DNA from: WLND01 sp040398845
GTDB taxonomy: Bacteria; Actinomycetota; Actinomycetes; S36-B12
Length of the DNA: 64,000 bases
Direction: 5' to 3'
Assembly: GCA_040398845.1 (NCBI GenBank)
Contig: JBBATH010000005.1
Coordinates: 158,462 to 222,461 of the forward strand
Both the position numbers and the translations under genes were made by a program. The notes below the pieces were generated by a model, which worked only from the letters and a program-made list of their open reading frames with translations, was not told the origin of the DNA and ran no database searches. Shown here piece by piece: positions 16,749 through 24,436 of the stretch (positions are counted from its first letter, which is position 1; each line of letters begins with the position of its first letter).

Positions 16749-17566
16749 AGGCGAGCGGGCGAACGTCGCGCTGGACAGCGGAGCAGCGTGACCGTGAACG
16801 CGAGCTGTTCGCCGAGTTTGCCAGGCTTCGCGCCCCCAACGACCGGCGCGACGTCGTCGACGACTCGATGGAGAAGTCCGAACTTCGAGCAGTGCGCGAC
16901 GAGCTCGTCACGATGCACCTTGGACTCGTGCACCATCTCGCGCAGCGATACGGGGCGCGCGGATCATCGGGCGACGACGTCGTTCAAGTTGGGATTGTCG
17001 GCCTCATCAACGCCGTCGACCGCTTCGACCTCGACCGGGGCCATGAGTTCAGCACCTTCGCCACCCCCCACATCATCGGCGAAATGCGCAAGTTCTTTCG
17101 CGACGACTCATGGGCGGTGCACGTGCCCCGGCGACTTCGCGATCTCACCTCCTCGGTCAACCGCGCGAGGGACGACCTGTCGGCTCATCTCGGGCGTTCG
17201 CCAACGGTGGCGGAGCTCAGCGCCCACCTCGAGGTCACTCCGGAAGAGATTCTTTCGGCACTTGAAGCAGCGACCGCCCGCGATGCGGCATCACTCGACA
17301 CCCCCGTCGATTCCAGGGGGCGCAGCCTCGCAGAAACCAGGGGCCTCCCTGACACTTCATTCGAACAGGTCGAGAATCGAATGATCGCCAATTCACTACT
17401 CGACACCCTTCCTGAGCGCGAACGTCGCATCGTCATCGCGAAGATCTACGAAGAGCTCGGCCAGTCCCAGATCGCCGAAGAGCTCGGAATCTCCCAGGTC
17501 CACGTGTCGCGACTCCTCGACGCATCAATGGAGAAGTTACGCAAAGAGGGCACGACGCGCACGTGA
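16745..17566 (+). CDS. RNA polymerase sigma factor, SigB/SigF/SigG family
   Basis: Group 3 sigma factor of 273 residues. Region 2 reads GDDVVQVGIVGLINAVDRFDLDRGHEFSTFATPHIIGEMRKFFRDDSW, region 3 LGRSPTVAELSAHL, and region 4 ends LGISQVHVSRLLDASMEKLR. This is the family of Bacillus SigB and mycobacterial SigF, controlling stationary-phase or osmotic stress genes. It is coupled to the RsbW-like anti-sigma gene. Expected promoters have the form GTTT-N15-17-GGGTA; one candidate lies at 34559-34585 in this window. Confidence 0.92.
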   Translation: MKASGRTSRWTAEQRDRERELFAEFARLRAPNDRRDVVDDSMEKSELRAVRDELVTMHLGLVHHLAQRYGARGSSGDDVVQVGIVGLINAVDRFDLDRGHEFSTFATPHIIGEMRKFFRDDSWAVHVPRRLRDLTSSVNRARDDLSAHLGRSPTVAELSAHLEVTPEEILSALEAATARDAASLDTPVDSRGRSLAETRGLPDTSFEQVENRMIANSLLDTLPERERRIVIAKIYEELGQSQIAEELGISQVHVSRLLDASMEKLRKEGTTRT

Positions 17567-17581
17567 CTGAAGGCGGGAGGC

Positions 17582-17998
17582 TCATTCCGAATGTTCGGCG
17601 AGTGAGCGAGTCACCGCGGGAGTGAAGACGAGGACGACGCCGGTGGCCGCGAGCAGGATGATGATGATGCCCGCGATTCGCTCAACCCCGCCAACTGCCG
17701 ACACCAACGGGCCTCCAATCACCAGCGCGATCAGCTGGGCCAGCAGGAACGGTGCACGTGCCCATCGCCGCTCCCGCATCCAGCCGGTCCCGACGAGCAC
17801 GAGCCCCGCCCCGAATGCACCGAGGATCGCGATCTGCAAGATGAGTGCCGGCACGCTCGAGACTTCCGCCGGTCCGGTTGCGCCGATTCGGATGCCCTCT
17901 GCCGCGTCGTACACCGCATAGGCAAGCAGTCCAATTCCCTCGATTACCGCGATGACGCCGAGGAAGATGAAGGGACGCCTTGGGATCATGCCTACCAC
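17582..17998 (-). CDS. four-helix membrane protein of unknown function
   Basis: About 138 residues with four hydrophobic segments (PFIFLGVIAVIEGIGLLAYAV, LILQIAILGAFGAGLVLVG, APFLLAQLIALVIGGPLV, IAGIIIILLAATGVVLVF). Similar small actinobacterial proteins are common but unnamed. I chose GTG 17998 because TAGCAT lies seven bases before it (leaderless); ATG 17989 is an alternative. Convergent with the sigma-factor gene and divergent from the diacylglycerol-kinase gene. Confidence 0.7.
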   Translation of the reverse strand: MVGMIPRRPFIFLGVIAVIEGIGLLAYAVYDAAEGIRIGATGPAEVSSVPALILQIAILGAFGAGLVLVGTGWMRERRWARAPFLLAQLIALVIGGPLVSAVGGVERIAGIIIILLAATGVVLVFTPAVTRSLAEHSE

Positions 17999-18068
17999 GA
18001 GCCCAATGCTACGGCGTGGTTCCAGAACGGGGCCGGACCTGCATCTGCACCACCCACAACGGCGCAAC

Positions 18069-18074
18069 TAGGGT
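18069..18074 (+). promoter_or_regulatory. -10 box of DagK-like gene
   Basis: TAGGGT is six bases before the ATG at 18081; no Shine-Dalgarno, so a leaderless transcript is likely. Confidence 0.45.
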
Positions 18075-18080
18075 GGTCGA

Positions 18081-19007
18081 ATGCGCGGATTGCTCGTCGT
18101 GAACCCTCACGCCACCACGACCTCGCCCCGGGTGACCGACGTCCTCGTCCAAGCCCTCTCCCGCGAGCTCGATCTCGAGGTCACCGTCACCACCCACAAG
18201 GGTCACGGAATCGAGATTGGTGAGCGCGCGCGCGTCGAAGGCCTCGACATCGTCGTGACCCTCGGCGGCGACGGGATCATCCACGAGGTGGTGAACGGGC
18301 TGCTCGCCGACGGCGTTCACGAGGGGCTCCCCCGGCTCGCGACGGTTCCAGGTGGCAGCGGCAACGTCTTCGCACGCGCCCTCGGCCTGCCGGCAGACCC
18401 AGTCGAGGCCACCGGCCACCTGCTTGACGCGGTACGTAGCGGCAGCACTCGTCGCATCGGCCTCGGGCGGGCAGCCGACCGATGGTTCATCACAAACGCA
18501 GGCATTGGCCTTGACGCAGAAGTCATCGATGCCATGGAGGAGCAGCGCCGGGCCGGTCATACTGCGACCCCCGTCCGCTACCTCGGAACAGTGATCCGTC
18601 ACATCTTCTGGGTTACCGATCGACGCAATCCCCGACTGTCACTGCGCCGCCCTGGCCGGATCACGGTTGACGGCGTGTTTCACGTCATCGTCCAGAACAC
18701 CAAGCCGTGGACCTACTTCGGCACGTGGCCAATCCAGCCATGCCCGGACGCGTCCTTTGATACCGGTCTCGACGTGTTCGCGCTCCGCAGCCTTGATACA
18801 ACGAACACGCTGCGGGCAGCCCGGCGGATGATCATGCATACGAAGCCCGGATCCGCCCAGAAATCCATCGTGGTCTGGCATGACGTTGATTCCTTCACCG
18901 TGACGATGTCGGTTCCGAAGGGCCTGCAGATTGATGGCGAGAGCATCGGGCTGGTATCCGAGGTGCAGTTCGAATCCGTGCCCGATGCCCTCGAGGTGTT
19001 CGCCTAG
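18081..19007 (+). CDS. diacylglycerol/lipid kinase family protein (YegS/DagK type)
   Basis: Lipid kinase of 308 residues. The catalytic domain shows NPHATTTSPRV, the nucleotide loop LGGDGIIHEVVNGL at about 55-68 and PGGSGNVFARALG at about 91-103, and the C-terminal domain ends with LQIDGESIGLVSEVQFESVPDALEVF. It would phosphorylate diacylglycerol or a related lipid at the membrane face, with phospholipid recycling or phosphatidylinositol-mannoside turnover as possible roles. It lies just before whiB1, a placement seen in several actinobacteria. Confidence 0.88.
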   Translation: MRGLLVVNPHATTTSPRVTDVLVQALSRELDLEVTVTTHKGHGIEIGERARVEGLDIVVTLGGDGIIHEVVNGLLADGVHEGLPRLATVPGGSGNVFARALGLPADPVEATGHLLDAVRSGSTRRIGLGRAADRWFITNAGIGLDAEVIDAMEEQRRAGHTATPVRYLGTVIRHIFWVTDRRNPRLSLRRPGRITVDGVFHVIVQNTKPWTYFGTWPIQPCPDASFDTGLDVFALRSLDTTNTLRAARRMIMHTKPGSAQKSIVVWHDVDSFTVTMSVPKGLQIDGESIGLVSEVQFESVPDALEVFA

Positions 19008-19275
19008 CCGGCGATTCCATGAGGGGCCAGCCGTCGCGTGTTGTAATCGAATTGTGATCTATCCGACAGTAAGATTGGGGTGAAATTCCGGTTTGCCCTT
19101 GTGGGAGTGGCGAACGTCTGCGAACGTATACGAGCCCGTTGTTTTCCGGGTCGATTTTCTTCCTCCGTGCAACGCGTGGCGACCCCAGGCTTTGCACACT
19201 TGATGGATCGGCCTCGTGAAACCAATCACGAGCATCGCAAGACCTGCGGTGCGTTCCCCAATGGAGTTGAGAAGC

Positions 19276-19530
19276 ATGGACTGGCGCCACGAGGCGGCCT
19301 GCCGTGACGAGGATCCGGAGTTGTTCTTCCCGATCGGCAACACCGGCCCCGCACTGGTTCAGATTGAAGAGGCGAAGGCTGTCTGCCGTCGCTGCAGCGT
19401 GGTTGACGAATGCCTGCGCTGGGCTCTGGAGTCTGGCCAGGATGCCGGAGTTTGGGGCGGACTGAGCGAGGATGAGCGACGGGCTCTGAAACGTCGTAAT
19501 GCTCGGCTGAGGGCTCGCAGCAACGCCTAA
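19276..19530 (+). CDS. whiB1: WhiB1-type iron-sulphur transcription regulator
   Basis: Small DNA-binding protein carrying a nitric-oxide-sensitive 4Fe-4S cluster and contacting the housekeeping sigma factor. The 84 residues open MDWRHEAACRDEDPELFF; the cluster cysteines are C9, C37, C40 and C46, exactly as in Mycobacterium tuberculosis WhiB1, followed by the GVWGG turn and the basic tail RRALKRRNARLRARS. I start at ATG 19276, which gives the canonical N-terminus, instead of an in-frame ATG 20 codons upstream. The 268 bases upstream hold no gene and form a long leader/promoter region; WhiB1 genes are often essential. Confidence 0.96.
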   Translation: MDWRHEAACRDEDPELFFPIGNTGPALVQIEEAKAVCRRCSVVDECLRWALESGQDAGVWGGLSEDERRALKRRNARLRARSNA

Positions 19531-19553
19531 ACCCCTTCGTCGATACTCACGCT

Positions 19554-20972
19554 TCACACGACGATCAAAGGCAGGGTCAGGGTCGCGGACGTCCCCCCAT
19601 CATCGCCACGACGAAGCTTCATGTTGCCCCTGAGTTCGCCGGTGATGAGGGACTCGACAATCTGCAGGCCAAGACCCGCATTCGCGAGGTCAAGACCGTG
19701 AGGAATCCCAACCCCATCGTCGGTGAGGCTGACGATCATTTGATCGGGTGAACTGTCGATGATGAGGTTGATCTCCGTCGCGTGAGCGTGCTCAACAGCA
19801 TTGTGGAGTAACTCGGCGACACACATCGCCAGCGGGGTGGCGATGCCGCTCGGAAGTGACGCATTGCTCCCTGATCGCACGATACGCGGCGGCGGGTCAC
19901 TGCCCGAGTATGCGGGTCCAAGATCCCGGACGAGACCGATGATGCGGTCAAGGATTTCGTCGAAGGCGACGACGTCACTCGTGTGCTGTGAAAGTGCGTC
20001 ATGCACGACCGCAATTGCCGCAACCCTCAACTGCGCCTCAGCGAGCGCCCCGCGCGTCTCATCACTCACAGCCCGCCGCCCCTGAAGTCGCAGCAGCGCC
20101 GCCACCGTCTGCAGATTGTTCTTGACTCGATGATGGATCTCGCGAATGGTTGCGTCTTTCGACAAGAGTGCGCGCTCTCGACGTCTTATCTCAGTGACGT
20201 CTCGTAGGAGCAGCAGGCCGCCGGCATCGACTCCCTCGCGACACAGCGGGATGCCCTGCACGAGAACCGTTGCAGCGCCGTTCTCAAGATCGGTGCGTCC
20301 GGCCGCCCGCCGGCTCGTGATGAGGGACAGGGCCTCGTCCATCTGGCCGGGACGATGGGAAAGGCGGGTGATGAGCGCATGGATATCGGTGCCCACGATG
20401 TCGGTCACCACACCCAATCGCCGCAGCGCACTCACTCCGTTCGGGCTCGCGTACGACACCAGGCCGGCACTGTCGACGCGCAGCAAACCGTCACCCACAC
20501 GCGGTGAGTCACTGGCCTCGTCAATCATTGAATCCGCAGGGAACACCCCGTCGACGAGCATCGCGAGCAGGTCGTCTGCGATCCCAATGTAGATCTGCTC
20601 CAGTTGGCCTGCCACCCTTGGTTGCGCCGAGGAATGGCGAGCGACGACTCCGATGACCCGCCCCTCGAAGTGGATCGGATACGCCGTCCCAAAGTGCCGA
20701 CCGAAGGCGAGCGCAGAGTCAAGATCGGGAAACCTACCCCGAGGTGCGAAGGTGGCGACGATGTCATCGGGGACATTCGTCGGCGCGGTGGTCGGCCGAA
20801 CAAGGGCACCGGCCACGAGCCCGCCTTCGTTCCAGGTGGGCAGCCAAAGGACGAGGTCGCTCATGGCGAGGTCAGCGACAAGTGCCCATTCGCTCGTCAC
20901 CGCGAGAAGGCGGTTTTGGTCGGCTTCAGAGAGATCGGTTCGCTCCGACGCCAGCTTCGTCAGGATTGGCAC
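19554..20972 (-). CDS. pdtaS: PdtaS-like sensor histidine kinase
   Basis: Cytosolic kinase of 472 residues: GAF domain (about 1-140), PAS domain (about 160-265), HisKA_2 helix with phospho-accepting His280 in REIHHRVKNNLQTV, and a GHKL ATPase domain with LLHNAVEHAHATEI (N-box) and LTDDGVGIPHGLDLANAGLGLQI. This is the actinobacterial kinase that pairs with the RNA-binding antiterminator PdtaR, whose gene is not in this window. Known ligands in mycobacteria include cyclic-di-GMP, copper and nitric oxide. The GTG start at 20972 follows TAGGAT and six bases. Convergent with whiB1, the usual neighbour. Confidence 0.92.
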   Translation of the reverse strand: MPILTKLASERTDLSEADQNRLLAVTSEWALVADLAMSDLVLWLPTWNEGGLVAGALVRPTTAPTNVPDDIVATFAPRGRFPDLDSALAFGRHFGTAYPIHFEGRVIGVVARHSSAQPRVAGQLEQIYIGIADDLLAMLVDGVFPADSMIDEASDSPRVGDGLLRVDSAGLVSYASPNGVSALRRLGVVTDIVGTDIHALITRLSHRPGQMDEALSLITSRRAAGRTDLENGAATVLVQGIPLCREGVDAGGLLLLRDVTEIRRRERALLSKDATIREIHHRVKNNLQTVAALLRLQGRRAVSDETRGALAEAQLRVAAIAVVHDALSQHTSDVVAFDEILDRIIGLVRDLGPAYSGSDPPPRIVRSGSNASLPSGIATPLAMCVAELLHNAVEHAHATEINLIIDSSPDQMIVSLTDDGVGIPHGLDLANAGLGLQIVESLITGELRGNMKLRRGDDGGTSATLTLPLIVV

Positions 20973-21029
20973 AGGGTGATCCTAGGGTCGCAATCGTCGA
21001 CTCCGGCACCGAATGGCCGATATCAATCG

Positions 21030-21245
21030 CTACCCGATGATTGCGATGATGTCACCCTCGCGCACAACATCGCCGACCGCGACGCTGATCTCGCTGATAG
21101 TGCCGGCCTCCTCTGCGAGCACGGGGATTTCCATCTTCATCGACTCCAGGATTGCGAGCGTGTCACCGACGACCACCGAGTCGCCCTTCGCCATGATGAT
21201 GGAATGGACGGAGGCAACCATCTCGGCGCGGATCGTTTGGGCCAT
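21030..21245 (-). CDS. biotin/lipoyl attachment carrier protein (BCCP-like)
   Basis: A 71-residue single-domain carrier. The biotinylation motif ESMKMEI places the modified Lys at residue 37, and the two halves around it have the repeated hammerhead fold. It resembles the stand-alone biotinylated protein TB7.3 of mycobacteria, found beside sigH/rshA and pdtaS. Likely carries carboxyl groups for an acyl-CoA carboxylase encoded elsewhere. GGAGA precedes the ATG. The gene is downstream of rsrA on the same strand, 50 bases apart. Confidence 0.92.
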   Translation of the reverse strand: MAQTIRAEMVASVHSIIMAKGDSVVVGDTLAILESMKMEIPVLAEEAGTISEISVAVGDVVREGDIIAIIG

Positions 21246-21295
21246 TTAGTTCTCCGATGCTCGTTGAGCCCGCATTCTTCCACGCGGGAGGCGGA

Positions 21296-21565
21296 CTATT
21301 CGTATCGGTAGGTGATCGAGACCTGCTGGATCTGGGCGATGATCCGGGAGCGCACCTGATCAGGGACCTGCTCCGCCACGCAGGCATCGCGTAGCCGGGC
21401 CTTGAGCCGTCGCTCAACAGTAAAGGACTCGACACAAGGCGGGCATTCGTCGAGATGAGTCGTCACCTCGATGCGGTGCACCTCATCGATCTCATCGTCG
21501 ATGTAGACGTAGAGGAGGGAGAGCACCTCGGTGCATGGTGTCGCGTGGGGGTTGCCACAACTCAT
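21296..21565 (-). CDS. rsrA: zinc-binding redox anti-sigma factor RsrA/RshA
   Basis: Binds and silences SigR; thiol oxidation forms a disulphide, ejects zinc and frees the sigma factor. In 89 residues it keeps Cys3, His7, Cys11, His37, Cys41 and Cys44, the same numbering as Streptomyces coelicolor RsrA, whose zinc ligands and redox pair lie among them. It overlaps the end of sigR by four bases (ATGA), giving tight translational coupling. The oxidised form is normally reset by thioredoxin, which is itself a SigR target. Confidence 0.95.
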   Translation of the reverse strand: MSCGNPHATPCTEVLSLLYVYIDDEIDEVHRIEVTTHLDECPPCVESFTVERRLKARLRDACVAEQVPDQVRSRIIAQIQQVSITYRYE

Positions 21566-22203
21566 CGGCTACCACCCCCGTCGCAATCATCTGACCCGCT
21601 CGTCGTCACTGGGCCATCGTTTGACGGCGCCGCGAGGAACCCCCGCTCGATTGCGTATTCGGTGAGGCTTTCCCGCAGGAGCTTGCGACCGCGATGGAGC
21701 CGCGACATGACCGTGCCTGCCGGGGTGCCCATGATCTCGGCGATTTCCTTGTAGGCGAAGCCTTCGACATCGGCCAGATACACCGCAAGGCGGAAGTCCT
21801 CAGGAATTGCCGCGAGTGCCTCGACGACGTCGCTGTCCGCAAGCCGGTCAAGCGCTTCGGTCTCAGCGGATCGAAGGCCACGCGGCGTGTGGGACTCGGC
21901 CTCGTGGAGCTGGCCATCCGTGAGTTCCTCGGCGGGCGTCTGGTAGGGCTGGCGCTGCTTCTTGCGATAGATGTTGATGTAGGTGTTCGTGAGGATCCGG
22001 AACAGCCACGCCTTGAGGTTCGTGCCCTCAGTAAACGAGCTGAAGGCTGCGAAGGCCTTGAGGTAGGTCTCCTGAACGAGATCCTCGGCATCCGTCGGGT
22101 TCTTCGTCATCCGCATGGCCGCGCCGTACAACTGGTCCATGAACGGCATGGCATCTCGCTCGAAACGTTCGGCCAACTCCTGCGCCTGCTCGGTCTTGGT
22201 CAT
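21562..22203 (-). CDS. sigR: ECF sigma factor SigR/SigH, disulphide-stress regulator
   Basis: Group 4 (ECF) sigma factor that directs thioredoxin, mycothiol and proteolysis genes. The form starting at ATG 22203 has 213 residues and matches mycobacterial SigH in length and in the opening ELAERFERDAMPFMDQLYGAAMRMT. Region 2 (NPTDAEDLVQETYLKAF, LKAWLFRILTNTYIN) and region 4 (FAYKEIAEIMGTPAGTVMSRLHRGRK) are complete. The frame stays open 48 codons further up to an ATG at 22347 with a GGGAG site and an ATGA overlap with yedK, so a longer isoform is possible. A consensus SigR promoter sits inside that extension. Confidence 0.95.
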   Translation of the reverse strand: MTKTEQAQELAERFERDAMPFMDQLYGAAMRMTKNPTDAEDLVQETYLKAFAAFSSFTEGTNLKAWLFRILTNTYINIYRKKQRQPYQTPAEELTDGQLHEAESHTPRGLRSAETEALDRLADSDVVEALAAIPEDFRLAVYLADVEGFAYKEIAEIMGTPAGTVMSRLHRGRKLLRESLTEYAIERGFLAAPSNDGPVTTSGSDDCDGGGSR

Positions 22204-22314
22204 TACGACAGAGCCTAGCCCCGAAACGGCCACGTTATCGAAATCCAACGAGGCCAGCCCGGATGCAATGCCGGACTCACGGATCGAGTTCACAGTCTCC
22301 ACCACAATGGCACC

Positions 22315-22340
22315 AACGCCCGAGCGGCGACTGGCATTCC
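22315..22340 (-). promoter_or_regulatory. SigR-dependent autoregulatory promoter of sigR-rsrA
   Basis: On the minus strand GGAAT (22336-22340), exactly 18 bases, then GTT (22315-22317) fits the GGAAT-N18-GTT consensus for SigR/SigH. It points into sigR and would start transcription near 22308, giving the positive feedback loop known in Streptomyces. Confidence 0.75.
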
Positions 22341-22343
22341 CCC

Positions 22344-23111
22344 TCATGGGTACGCTCCCGGAATCAAGTCCTCGGCCGCCAGCGGGGTGATGAGGTCCGA
22401 CGTGTTATTTCGGACGCTGTTCACGGCGACCGAAACCGGGTAGGCCTCAAGACCGGCCCCACGCGGATGTTGAAGAAGTTCGGATGCCTGCAGGCCTGTC
22501 GCTGGATCGAGCCAGGCCGACCAATCTTGACGGGGGATGGTCATGGGCATCCGGTCATGGATGCGCCCAACCTCGTCGGCCGCATGAGTCGTGAGGATGG
22601 TGCAGGTGAGTCGCCAGGCGAGCGGGTCGGCCTCATCCCGGCTGGGATCGCGCCACCACTCGTAGAGCCCGGCCATTGCCAAGGAGGATCCATCTGCCGG
22701 GTGGATGAAGAACGGCTGCTTGACCGGTTTGCCCGGCTTGCCTGCCGGTACATCCTTGGCTTCAGGCGACGTAGGCACGTACCACTCGTAGTAGCCATCG
22801 GCCGGGACCAGGCAGCGTCGCTTGGCGAATGCCTGCCGGAAGGACGGCTTCTCAGCAACCGTCTCGGCCCGCGCATTGATGAGCCTCGAGCCGATCGACG
22901 GATCCTTCGCCCAGGAGGGGATAAGCCCCCACCTAGCCACGACGAGCTCTCGACGCGGCCCGCTCTGCTGCTCCCTGTTCAATACGACGTACACCTGCTT
23001 CGTGGGCGCGACGTTGTAGTCAGGTGCCAGTATTTGCTCGGGCGGCACGGCAACCCCGAACTCCTCCGCCAGCGCAGCAGGGTCCTTCGCCGCCGCATAT
23101 CGACCGCACAT
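22344..23111 (-). CDS. yedK: HMCES/YedK abasic-site DNA crosslinking protein
   Basis: SRAP-domain protein that shields abasic sites in single-stranded DNA by covalent attachment. Starting at ATG 23111 it reads MCGRYAA, leaving catalytic Cys2 at the mature N-terminus; a GTG one codon earlier would block this, so 23111 is preferred. NARAETVAEKPSFRQAF, RRCLVPADGYYEW (Glu) and HDRMPM (His) are the other conserved parts; 255 residues. Its start overlaps the stop of the upstream FUSC gene by four bases and its own stop overlaps the upstream ATG of the sigR frame. Confidence 0.93.
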   Translation of the reverse strand: MCGRYAAAKDPAALAEEFGVAVPPEQILAPDYNVAPTKQVYVVLNREQQSGPRRELVVARWGLIPSWAKDPSIGSRLINARAETVAEKPSFRQAFAKRRCLVPADGYYEWYVPTSPEAKDVPAGKPGKPVKQPFFIHPADGSSLAMAGLYEWWRDPSRDEADPLAWRLTCTILTTHAADEVGRIHDRMPMTIPRQDWSAWLDPATGLQASELLQHPRGAGLEAYPVSVAVNSVRNNTSDLITPLAAEDLIPGAYP

Positions 23112-24295
23112 CACTTCTCCTCTTGCTCGTCACCATCCTGCTCATCAGCATCGCCGCCACCATTTTCCCCCGCGAGAGCGAACACCGTCAGCTGGCGTCG
23201 GACATGATCGAGTCGGCCGAGTGCCGAAACTGACTCCAATGACTCACTTGGGCCCTGCCCCTCATGGGAAAGGGAGTCCGCTGAGACCCGGATGGCTTCG
23301 GCAAGCTCATCGCTCATCCTGAGCACGTCCTGCGGGGCTCGGGGCCCCACCTGCCCGCCCGACTCGCCGAGCGCTGCCCGCGCGAGATCAACGAGCGATG
23401 CGACGATCCGTTGGAACTCCACCGGTTCGAGCCGGGAGGGCTCTGCGCGGTCAAAAAGGAGATCAGCCGCGCCACAGACGGCGCGAATCTGGATCGTCAT
23501 GCCCCCGAGCCTGCGGAACCGTCGAGCGTCAGACTGCAACCGCGGCAGAACCGAACGGCCGCGTGGATTCCATCGTGCACTCTCCGCGAGCTTCGTGAGC
23601 GCCCCTCTGGCGTCCTCCGCTACCAACCTCAGCGCGCGGCTCGCCGGGACGTACTCGTGGTTTACTCCTTCAGGCAGCAGCGCGGCCTGGCCACCGCTCT
23701 CCTCCCCCATGCGACGCAGCACCGTCACGATCGCATCACGATAGGTCTCAAGTGCTCGTTCAAAGGCCTCAGGGCGAGGACGCGGCGGGTACACGTACAC
23801 GGCGAGCAGGCCAACAAGTCCACCGACAACAACGTCAATGACGCGCCAAAGGTCCTGCCCCATCGAAGCCGGTCCGAGGACCAGCACGAAAACCACCGCG
23901 ATCGGGATCTGGATCTGCCCTGGAATCGACCACGGGATGAGACGGGCAACAAGTAGCGCGGCGAGCACGCCGATAAAGAAGGACCACGGGGTGAGGCCGA
24001 CGAGGTTCACCCAGAGCGAGGCCGCGAGCACCCCGATCCCGGTGCCGAGAATCCGCTGGAGCGACAAGCCCAACGTGCTCCAAGGCGAACTCTGCATCAC
24101 AAGAAGGGTAGTGATGGGCGCGAATATGCCGAGTTCGCTCTGTGAGACCGCTAGGGCGATGAGCCATGAGACAGTGACCGCGATGGCAAGGCGGACGACG
24201 AGCATCGGCGATCCGAGGCCCCCGTGGCGCTGCTGGAGCACCTCGGCGAGGCCACCCTCGGGAAGCAGATCTCCCATATTCGACGCATCGGCCAC
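23111..24295 (-). CDS. FUSC/aromatic acid exporter family membrane protein
   Basis: A 394-residue protein with six hydrophobic helices in the first 170 residues (RLAIAVTVSWLIALAVSQSE through IDVVVGGLVGLLAVYVYPP) followed by a long cytosolic helical domain and an acidic tail (GGGDADEQDGDEQEEK). This is the layout of half-size FUSC/ArAE exporters. Substrate unknown. The GTG at 24295 follows TAGCCT and six bases, so the mRNA is likely leaderless. It heads a chain of overlapping genes FUSC-yedK-(sigR). Confidence 0.85.
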   Translation of the reverse strand: MADASNMGDLLPEGGLAEVLQQRHGGLGSPMLVVRLAIAVTVSWLIALAVSQSELGIFAPITTLLVMQSSPWSTLGLSLQRILGTGIGVLAASLWVNLVGLTPWSFFIGVLAALLVARLIPWSIPGQIQIPIAVVFVLVLGPASMGQDLWRVIDVVVGGLVGLLAVYVYPPRPRPEAFERALETYRDAIVTVLRRMGEESGGQAALLPEGVNHEYVPASRALRLVAEDARGALTKLAESARWNPRGRSVLPRLQSDARRFRRLGGMTIQIRAVCGAADLLFDRAEPSRLEPVEFQRIVASLVDLARAALGESGGQVGPRAPQDVLRMSDELAEAIRVSADSLSHEGQGPSESLESVSALGRLDHVRRQLTVFALAGENGGGDADEQDGDEQEEK

Positions 24296-24319
24296 CCCAC
24301 AAGGCTATGCCCACTCCTC

Positions 24320-24410
24320 CGTTCATCTCGCCCAGAATCTGGGCCGCCTGAACGATCCGAGGCTAAATACCCCGCCAATCGTTCATCTCGCCCCGATTCT
24401 GGGCGAGATG
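24320..24410. repeat. two direct copies of a palindromic intergenic repeat
   Basis: Copy 1 (24321-24344) and copy 2 (24381-24404) agree at 22 of 24 positions. Copy 1 contains CCCAGAATCTGGG and is flanked by CGTTCA/TGAACG arms (24320-24354). Copy 2 extends to a perfect stem CATCTCGCCC/GGGCGAGATG (24384-24393/24401-24410). A related unit is at 45191. Located between divergent FUSC and aroA. Confidence 0.75.
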
Positions 24411-24423
24411 GGAGGAGAGGGAT

Positions 24424-24429
24424 TACGCT
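24424..24429 (+). promoter_or_regulatory. -10 box of aroA
   Basis: TACGCT is seven bases before the ATG at 24437. The purine-rich GGAGGAGAGG at 24411-24420 is too far away to serve as ribosome site, so a leaderless start is likely. Confidence 0.45.
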
Positions 24430-24436
24430 GGCGTTG

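Noticed and set aside
22263..23207. 314-codon plus-strand frame
   Set aside because: Antisense to yedK and the sigR promoter.
24384..24410. Hairpin before aroA as a riboswitch or T-box
   Set aside because: It is a simple stem that recurs as an intergenic repeat, and aroA appears leaderless, so it would not be in the mRNA.
24224..24436. 71-codon N-terminal extension of aroA
   Set aside because: Runs through the intergenic repeats and the divergent FUSC start; AroA family length is met from 24437.
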